Below, one piece after another: positions 57,277 to 64,000 of a stretch of 64,000 nucleotides of DNA. Both the position numbers and the translations under genes were made by a program. Each line of letters opens with the position of its first letter. The first letter of the stretch is position 1. The notes under the pieces are model-generated. The model was not told the origin of the DNA and searched no databases. It saw only the letters and a list, made by a program, of their open reading frames with translations. This DNA comes from Anagrus nilaparvatae (lineage: Eukaryota > Arthropoda > Insecta > Hymenoptera > Mymaridae), in the NCBI GenBank assembly GCA_022575985.1, contig JAKSXM010000247.1:7029501-7093500 (forward strand). The letters are read 5' to 3'.

Positions 57277-58439
57277 TTTTACATCTGAGCAATGTGCCCA
57301 AAAATACAATCTTGCCTGCCCCCTTCTCAAAGAAGCTTAAAAATCACTACCTTGTTCTTAACTTGACTCGTTCATAGCCTTATATATTAAAATCCGTGAA
57401 TATTTTTACTAATTCATTTTAACGGCGAATTACTAATTTTAAAGGGTAATAATTTTTGTCCTGATTGCGATATTTATTTATTTACTGATAAAAAGTGGAT
57501 TCGTGCAGTCGATTTGCAGTGCGCTAAATTCCCTTTAAAATATGAAATTTGCAGTAAGAGGACAATTAGTTTAAAGATAAGAAAATTGGAAGAATTTTAC
57601 ACCATTTCAATTTAACGGAAAAATTTATTAGTTTTGTTGCTTAAAAATAATAAGATTATGTGTACAATTAAAGACCCAAACAAAATACTTGATCAAACCG
57701 ATAAATAGTTGATAGCAGAAAATAAATGTTGTAAGTTAGAAAATAGGTGACGGAGTGACCAGTTTGGACTGGCTACCAGAGGACCGACAAAGATTTCCAA
57801 AAAATATCTATCTTATTATATTTTGTAAATTCCATTTTTCATCCTTCCATTCCATCCAAGCTACTAAAAAAATTCTGAGCATCTTTTTTATAAAAAATTA
57901 ATCGATTTTTGTAAGTAAGAAATTTTTAAAATATATAATTTTTATCCACGCTCTAAAAAAAATTTTTCTTTGGATCTAATGAAGAAGGTTTTGAAAAAAA
58001 ATTTATAACCAGTTTGTGTAACTACACAACCAACGAGCATGGAACATGTTCACTTTTAACAGTAATAAATCCAAAAACCGAAATTACAATAAATCCCAAA
58101 ATATCAATTATCCATTTCACCCACCCCCCTAAAAACGTCACTTTTTTACCCCACCCCCCTTACTGAGTTAAACTTTTTCAAATACCCAATCCAATGAGCA
58201 TGTTCCATGTTAAAAAAAATCTACTGTTTGATATGCTAAGATTGATTGATAGCTATCTGTTAGTTCTTTATCATATTTTTTAAATAGTTTTTTTTAAATT
58301 TGTTTTAAATTAACCGGTTTTATTATTATGTTTTCACAAGTAAAAGCAAATTTTTAAAAGAAAAAAAAGAAACAACAAAATGATTGCTATTATTAATTAA
58401 TTATTTATATTAGTACTAGTAAATCTTGCTCCAAATATA
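57277..58439. other. Downstream intron or 3' untranslated region of the ZP gene
   Basis: Holds AATAAA at about 57720 (GAAAATAAATG) and several ATTAAA words. These would matter only if the gene ends at 57276. Otherwise this is intron. No further ZP-like frame is seen. Confidence 0.4.
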
Positions 58440-59110
58440 TATTGGTTCCTAAATGAGGAATCATTGTGATGAGTCAAATTTTGATTTTTAATTTTTTGGC
58501 ATATAAGCACGTTTTGAGATCTCAGGAAGCTAAAAAACCGATTTTTAAAAAAAGTCTGTTTGTGTGTGTGTGTGTGCGTATGTATGTATGTATGTAGGTA
58601 ACCGGAGATATTTCACCAACATTATGGAATTAAGAACTAATTTTTTTTTCAAAAATTTTTTCATGAAAAAATCTCAAACTACTTTTTTTTTTTTTAATTT
58701 TGATATAATACCTTATTTATTTCCATGAATGTACTCATATTTGAAAGTATGATTTTTACTCGATATCTCGAATCTGATGATTAATTTTTTAAAATTTTTT
58801 TCACAAAAAAGTACAAAAAACACCAAATATTTTTTCCTTTTTGGACGCTGTACTTAATTTATTTCTATGAGAGTACCAGTTTTATAAAGTTCAATTATAG
58901 TAATTTTTTGGATCTAATACCGAATTTTTTCAAAATTTTTTTCTTAAAATTAGAAAAACAAAAAAATTAAAAAAACTGTAATATTTTTTTTTTTTTGGTA
59001 TAATACCTCATTTAATTCCATGAAAGTACTAATATCTGAAAATATTGTAATCGGTGATATTTCACAACTATTATGGAATTAGAGAGAAATGTATGTATGA
59101 TTGCATAGTT
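58440..59110 (-). repeat. Interspersed repeat, inverted relative to 11150-11655
   Basis: GGCATATAAGCACGTTTT, 'TTGGTTCCT', 'TACTCGATATCTCGAATCTG' and CATGAAAGTACTAATAT words match the complement of the block inside the 10164-11902 element. Contains near-duplicate segments beginning CGGTGATATTTCAC (about 58610 and 59050). Microsatellite (GT)n(GTAT)n at 58558-58600. Class unknown. Confidence 0.6.
58558..58600. repeat. (GT)n (GTAT)n microsatellite
   Basis: TGTTTGTGTGTGTGTGTGTG followed by GTATGTATGTATGTAGGTA. Confidence 0.8.
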
Positions 59111-59334
59111 GCAATCGGTGATATCAGTGGCATGTTGATGTATTAAGCTTATTGTTTACGACAGGGTCTACGGGCCACCATCTAGCGTGAGATTTGAGAG
59201 TGATTTTTTCTCTCTCAATCAGGTTGAGTGAGTGTTAGTTAGAAATAATTTTACACGTGCGCCTTTAGTACAATATTAAATATTTGTAAATTATATATAG
59301 AAATGAAAAATTATTTAATTAATTTATCTTCAAT

Positions 59335-60795
59335 TTAATATGGATATAAGTTTAGCAGATTGCTACTATTCGAGATGACTTGCTTTTGAGATATCTTGTG
59401 AAATTCATTAGGAAAATCAACTAACTGCGACAGACGAGTCCATACCATCATGGCGTTTTTGATTTCTCCAGGAGAGAGCCATGATCGTTTTAATTTTGGT
59501 GAGTAAATTTTAAAGGATTTTAAATTGTTAATGAAGCGAATGGACCACGCTGTGACTCTTAGTAGTTTGAGCAAAGAAGAATAACGAAAAACTAAATCAA
59601 AAATTTCCCTTTTTTTAATTTGCGACGTTAAGTGACAGGTTTTCTTTTTCTCTGATATTTCTACGACTCACTTAATCATTCGTCCCAATTAGTCCCTTCT
59701 TTCCAAATAAGTTGCATAAGAATTTTACATCGTATTATGAGCGGGGAGACAAGACCTAATGGATCGTAAAGCTTAGCTATGATTGACAATACTTTTCGTT
59801 TTGTGAGATGATTGGACTGAAATTTAAAATCGCCATGAAATCATAACTCGTCAGAATTGTGATTCCAATTAAGACCTAATAATTGACAATCATGGTTTAA
59901 ACAATGATTTGCATCTGAAGAATCAGGTAACTAGTCGGCAGGAATGTGTTTTAACAATTCACAATCATTCGCGACCCATTTTCTCAATGGAAATCCGCCC
60001 GCCATGAGCAAATTGCTTACTTCACGAGAAAGATCTACAGCTTCGTTTACGGTGTTTGGCCAAAAAGATAGTCATCGACTTACATATTATCTTCGATTGC
60101 TCTACGTGCTGCAGATTGAGGAGCCTCTTGAGCTAATTGTCTTAGGCATCTTAAGGCTTGAAAGGCTGAAGGACCTACTCCGTATGTTAATGTGTTTAAG
60201 TCAAAAATAGATATGCAGTCGTTTGAGGAATTTCGCCATAAAATTCGTTGATATTTTCTGTCCTCAGGATGAATTAAAATTTGACTATACATTTTAGCAA
60301 TGTCAGCACCGTAAACGTATCTATATAATCGCCAACGTATTAGTACAGAAGTGACGTCAGTGTGTAAGGCAGGACCGGTTAAAAGTACGTCGTTAAGAGA
60401 TGCAGACTATTTTGCACGAGAAGAAGCGTGAAAAACAACGCGAAGCTTTTTACCGTGCTGAAAAATGCCGTGGTGAGGTATAAAGTACATCTCTGAAGGA
60501 TCGTGAACAAAATTGTCGTTGGCTAAACTATTTACAAAGGACATGTGATTTAAATAGCTATATTCGGATAAAAATTTGACATACTCCTGTTTAAGAAAGG
60601 CATCTTTGGAAAATCTATTTTCTAGTCTAATAAGATAATTTTTGGAAACATCAAAAGAATTTCCAAAATCATGACAATTATCTCTAAATGGGAGTCTTAC
60701 AATAAAGCGACCAGTTTCGTCCCTAGAGAAAGTTACGGAGAAATGACGTTCACAAGCAGCGTCTTCTGAAGACATAAGTTCTAGCTTGTCGGGAA
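59335..60795 (-). pseudogene. BEL/Pao pol remnant: reverse transcriptase and connection region
   Basis: The minus strand carries 'EDAACERHFSVTF', GRFIVRLPFRDN, FHHGIFQ-like 'YFIPHHGIFQHGKKLRVVFHASS', then 'ADIAKMYSQILIHPEDRKYQ' (RT motif A), 'TYGVGPSAFQALRCL' and a VDDYLFGQ box, followed by 'KRKVLSIIAKLYDPLGLVSP' and, past a gap, LLRVTAWSIRFINNL. This succession is specific to BEL/Pao. In-frame stops occur near 60406, next to the VDD catalytic box at about 60080 and repeatedly in 59590-60080. RNase H and the integrase core are not present, and the element breaks off at about 59335. It cannot encode an active polymerase. Confidence 0.85.
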
Positions 60796-62353
60796 CAGGA
60801 ATTGACTCAACTTATCAAAATTTTTGCAATTGTTGACGAAGCTCTTTGTATTCAGTATGAATTGAGGTTAAGTGCTGAGAAGATATTGAGTTATTGTTAT
60901 TAGAAGCGTGAGGAGAAGAGCAAGTAAGAATCCAGCCTAAAGTGGTTTTCTGAGCCAAGGGTTCGCCAAGATTGCCCTTTTTTAGACCTTCCTCTATGAT
61001 AAGAGTGTAAATATAATTACCCAGTATTAATTCGATTTCGTCGTCAGCGAAAAAACGAGGGTCAGCCAATTGAATATCAGAAAGATGTGTCCAGGCTGGG
61101 TCAAAGCTAGAGCATTTAGGAGTATACGATGAGACATTATTCAGAACGAGAGCTTCAGTATTATAAATATAATTGTTATTTATACATGACCTTATACTGA
61201 ATTGTGCAGTTCCTCTGACGTGTGTGGACATATCAGCAACTGCCGTGACGCTGAAGTTGCCTGTTGACCTTTGAAGTCTCAGTCGTTGAGTGAGTGATTC
61301 AGTGATGAATGATGCCTCTGCACAAGGGTCGATGAGTGCTCTGACATGAGAAGTTTTACCATTGTCCGAAATGACCTCGACGATGGCTGTGCCTAATAGG
61401 ACGACTGCGTTGCTCCTGACCATAGCTGGCATTGTAGCTAAATGAGACGAAATTGGAGCAGCAGAGTCTAAGTTTTGACTGCCTGACATTGAAGCTTGTG
61501 AGCTGCTAGTTGACTGCCGAGCTGCTGCCATTGACGAGACTGCTTCATGTATCAGAGTATGATGCTTGGCGTGACATGTATTACAGGCTTTTTGGCTGCG
61601 ACACTCAGCGACGGAGTGCTTCCCAAGACAGTTGTAACACAAATTGTTGACCTTGACAAAGTCGTGACGTTCTTTGGCTGACTTGCCCCTGAAATAATCA
61701 CAGAATGCTAGAATATGTTCTTTTTTACAAAGAAAACATTTATACGATTTTGACTTAGACGTTTTAGGGTTAGTGTTAGTTTTGACGTTAGTAGTACTGA
61801 CAGTATGTACAACCTTAGAATTATTTTGACTATTATTAGAAATATTGGGCTTACGACCTTGACTATCGTTGCGTGAAGAGTTCTGTGACGTAGATCCCTC
61901 CATGGCGCTTAAGGTCTGCAATCGATCCTGAAGAAACGTCTTCAATTCAGTGAACTTGGCAGGTTCCTTTGACGAGCTATTAAGTTTTTCCCAATCTCTT
62001 CTTGTAGTTGAATCTATTTTGTCCAAGATGAAAGGAACTAATAAGTAATCCCATTGATCGACTGGAGCTCCTAATGCCCGTAGTGACTCTAGGCTGTCCG
62101 TAAGCTCGTTGATCATTGACCGAAGTTGTGCTGCTGACTCATTGGACATCTTCTTTAAGGCGTAAAATGAGTTGACGTGAGCGTAGATTATGTTTTTGTT
62201 GTTGTCATAATGGCTTGTGAGCGTTTTCCAGATTTGATCCTCGAACTGTCCCTCTGTAACTGCAAGATTTTTAATTAAAAAGAAAGGTTCATCTTTAAGA
62301 GCATTTTTTAAATAAGAAAATTTTTCAGCTGAAGTTCTGCTAGAATTTATCAC
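60796..62353 (-). pseudogene. BEL/Pao gag and aspartic protease
   Basis: A 512-residue minus-strand frame. Residues 1-150 match the DUF1759-type gag core (SAEKFSYLKNAL, LKDEPFFLIKNLAVTE, 'WEKLNSSSKEPAKF'). Around residue 200-270 are two or more zinc knuckles: 'CFLCKKEHILAFC', NNLCYNCLGKHSVAECRS, 'ACNTCHAKHHTLIHE'. Next comes the protease, RALIDPCAEASFIT, where the usual D-S/T-G is D-P-C, and then 'LILGNYIYTL' and 'TTLGWILTC'. The frame is closed by two adjacent stops near 60812-60817 before the RT part. Upstream, a stop between 62353 and 62366 separates it from the gag N-terminal piece. All parts share the same strand and order, so this is one element. Confidence 0.85.
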
Positions 62354-62365
62354 AAGGGCTGTGAA

Positions 62366-62808
62366 TCAATTTTTGAAGCCAATCCAGTCTCTGTAGTTTC
62401 CATTAAACTCAGGAATTGGCAAGGCTGGAAGCTTTCTATCGACTTGAGATGCTGTCGCGATGCTTCTGTTGACTGGGAGAGGATTTGGAACTTCCTTCAA
62501 TTCAAGAATACGCTTCTTTTCTAGAAATTTCCCATATTGAATAGTATAAATTTCTTCCATGCTGTCCAAAGAAAAGCTATCGTTGGTGAAATACTCATGG
62601 GTTATAGTCTTTTGATCAGCTAGTTCCAAGACTTTAGAGTGGTTGCTTCTATATTTGTTGTAGCTAGAGTCCAGTAGCAATAGTCTTGCTTCGACTGCAC
62701 CTATTGTGATGACTTCTTGAAGCTTCTCGAAACGATCAAAAGCTGATTTCAATTTTTGGTATAGATATACTTATTTGACTTAGAACTAAATCTTCAAAAT
62801 GAGTCATG
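62366..62808 (-). pseudogene. BEL/Pao gag N-terminal piece
   Basis: KSAFDRFEKLQEVITIGAVE, 'LELADQKTITHEYFTNDSF', then 'RKLPALPIPEFNGNYRDWI', the conserved lead-in to the DUF1759 gag domain. It continues in the same frame into 62353-60815 after a single in-frame TGA. A possible gag start ATG lies near 62808 (MTHFEDLVLS) in another frame, so there is also a frame break near 62755. Confidence 0.75.
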
Positions 62809-63479
62809 GTTGAGTTGTCTGCGACTCGAGATATTTAAATTATTAAAAAAAATAAATTAAATTTAAAAAAAAAAATAATTTTATAATTTTTATTTTGATA
62901 ATTTGACGATGACACAATTTTTACGTTTGACGAGTCTGCACTGTATGTCCATATATATTTATATTAAATTAATCTTGAAAAAATACAGATGAAATGAAAA
63001 AAAAGTGAATTAAAAAATTCCATATGACGAGGCTGGACTGTATATATAAAAAAAAATTTTCGGAAAATTCTGAAAGCGAGGCCGTACTGTAGCGAGTTCC
63101 AGGAAGAGCACATGCCGGTACATTGTACATGAAAATAATTTCTTGGCCTCTTGACATGCGTTGGTTAGAAAGAGATGGTGGTTAATATAATGCATAAATT
63201 ATACATACTAAAATTTGATGCGTGACGTCACCAACATGGAGCACCGTGCTTTTTCTTTTATTTACTGACCTTGCTTAATTTTCGATGATCTTGATTTTTT
63301 TATATGTTTTTGAAATTTTAGTTTTTCACTTTTTTGTCACTTTTTTTAAAATTAATTATGCACTTGTAAATTTGCCTCCTGAACAATCTGGCTAATGAAG
63401 GACCATGAAAAATATTGGCTAATTGGCTCATTGATAATTGACACGTTCAGGATAATTAGGTGACAATAAATATTAACAC
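62809..63479 (-). other. Leader and candidate 5' LTR of the BEL/Pao element
   Basis: On the minus strand TGTTAATATTTATTGTCACC near 63479 could be the LTR start, because it lies the right distance upstream of gag. A CGTGACGTCACCAACATGG-like, less AT-rich stretch (63220-63245) might be promoter-related. The LTR end and primer-binding site were not recognised, and no second LTR exists in the window to compare. Confidence 0.3.
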
Positions 63480-64000
63480 TTTTCTTGTAATTAATAAAAT
63501 GCAAGTTTATTGAAAAATAGTAATGATAATACTGCTTTTGACGCTACCTCTCTCACATAATTTCATAAGTTAACGAAACATTACACAAATATATTAACAT
63601 AAATGATTTATAATAACTAAGTTAAATTAGATGTGAAATTCACCAAATAATTGGGAAGGACACGTTAACTTCATAAATAATAATACTAAAAAACATAATT
63701 AAACTTTTGAGAATTATAAGTAATTAATTAAAGACAATTGATAAGAAGGATGTTTAATGTGTTCCTCGTGTCGCAAGACTGGCTTTCGTCAGCGAAGGGG
63801 CGGTAAAAGACGCCGGTTTATGCGCGCGATTATTAATAAGATGTCAAAATAACGAATTACGCGTGCTTGACCATTGTCGATCTTGAGACACGAGAACCAC
63901 GATAGACAAATATTCTATTTTAAACAATAGAAGTTTATTAAATTAATTGTAATTATATTTTCAAAATTTTGTAAAAAAATGTGTATGGAAAATACATTTT
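63480..64000. other. Non-coding right edge
   Basis: A less AT-rich patch at 63760-63905 (GAAGGGGCGGTAAAAGACGC, TTTATGCGCGCGATTATT) with no gene recognised. It may belong to the BEL/Pao LTR or to flanking DNA. Confidence 0.35.

Noticed and set aside
59944..60210. 88-codon plus-strand frame
   Set aside because: Antisense to the BEL/Pao RT region, which has clear family motifs on the minus strand.

Overview
The window looks like nuclear DNA of an arthropod, most likely an insect. It is very AT-rich and has spliced genes with GT..AG introns. Its mobile elements are of animal types: Copia, BEL/Pao, a Penelope-like element, a CACTA-type DNA transposon, Helitrons, and many TA-, TTAA- and 8-bp-duplication non-autonomous elements. 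A hymenopteran parasitoid or another AT-rich insect would fit, but the sequence alone does not settle the order. No bacterial-style operon, rRNA gene or CRISPR array was seen.

The only convincing host gene is a zona pellucida (ZP) domain protein on the + strand. It is read as exons at 6886-7143, 56554-56690 and 56754-57213. Reading phase is kept across both introns and the three pieces together read as one ZP module. Exons 1 and 2 are separated by an intron of about 49.4 kb that is almost entirely nested transposons and satellite DNA. The gene probably continues outside the window on both sides: no start exon is seen, and exon 3 appears to end at a splice donor rather than at the stop codon 63 bases further on.

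Layout. 1-6885: upstream repeats, a GC-rich minisatellite patch, half of a satellite-carrying inverted-repeat element, and a 746-bp TA-flanked element. 7144-32400: left half of the giant intron, with a dead Penelope-like RT, several hairpin elements, a frameshifted CACTA-type transposase, a Helitron with clear ends, a TTAA-flanked element, a 2.2-kb foldback element with tandem-repeat arms, and a 5'-truncated Copia element with its 3' LTR. 32434-50262: one roughly 17.8-kb block bounded by (TA)n-GATATC at both ends. It is filled with about 0.75- and 1.23-kb satellite monomers, which form a near-identical 1,979-bp higher-order repeat. Three other elements have inserted into it, and each leaves a readable empty site. 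50277-54745: a second satellite-filled element with long inverted ends, itself carrying a 332-bp TA-flanked MITE. 56554-57213: ZP exons 2 and 3. 58440-64000: an interspersed repeat and a decayed BEL/Pao element on the minus strand.

No element looks autonomous: every recognisable transposon protein carries stops, frameshifts or truncation. The recurring theme, and the best candidate for something not well described, is inverted-repeat elements that carry or consist of satellite arrays. There are four cases (3480-5340, 22137-24356, 32434-50262, 50277-54745), three of them packed into one ZP-gene intron.
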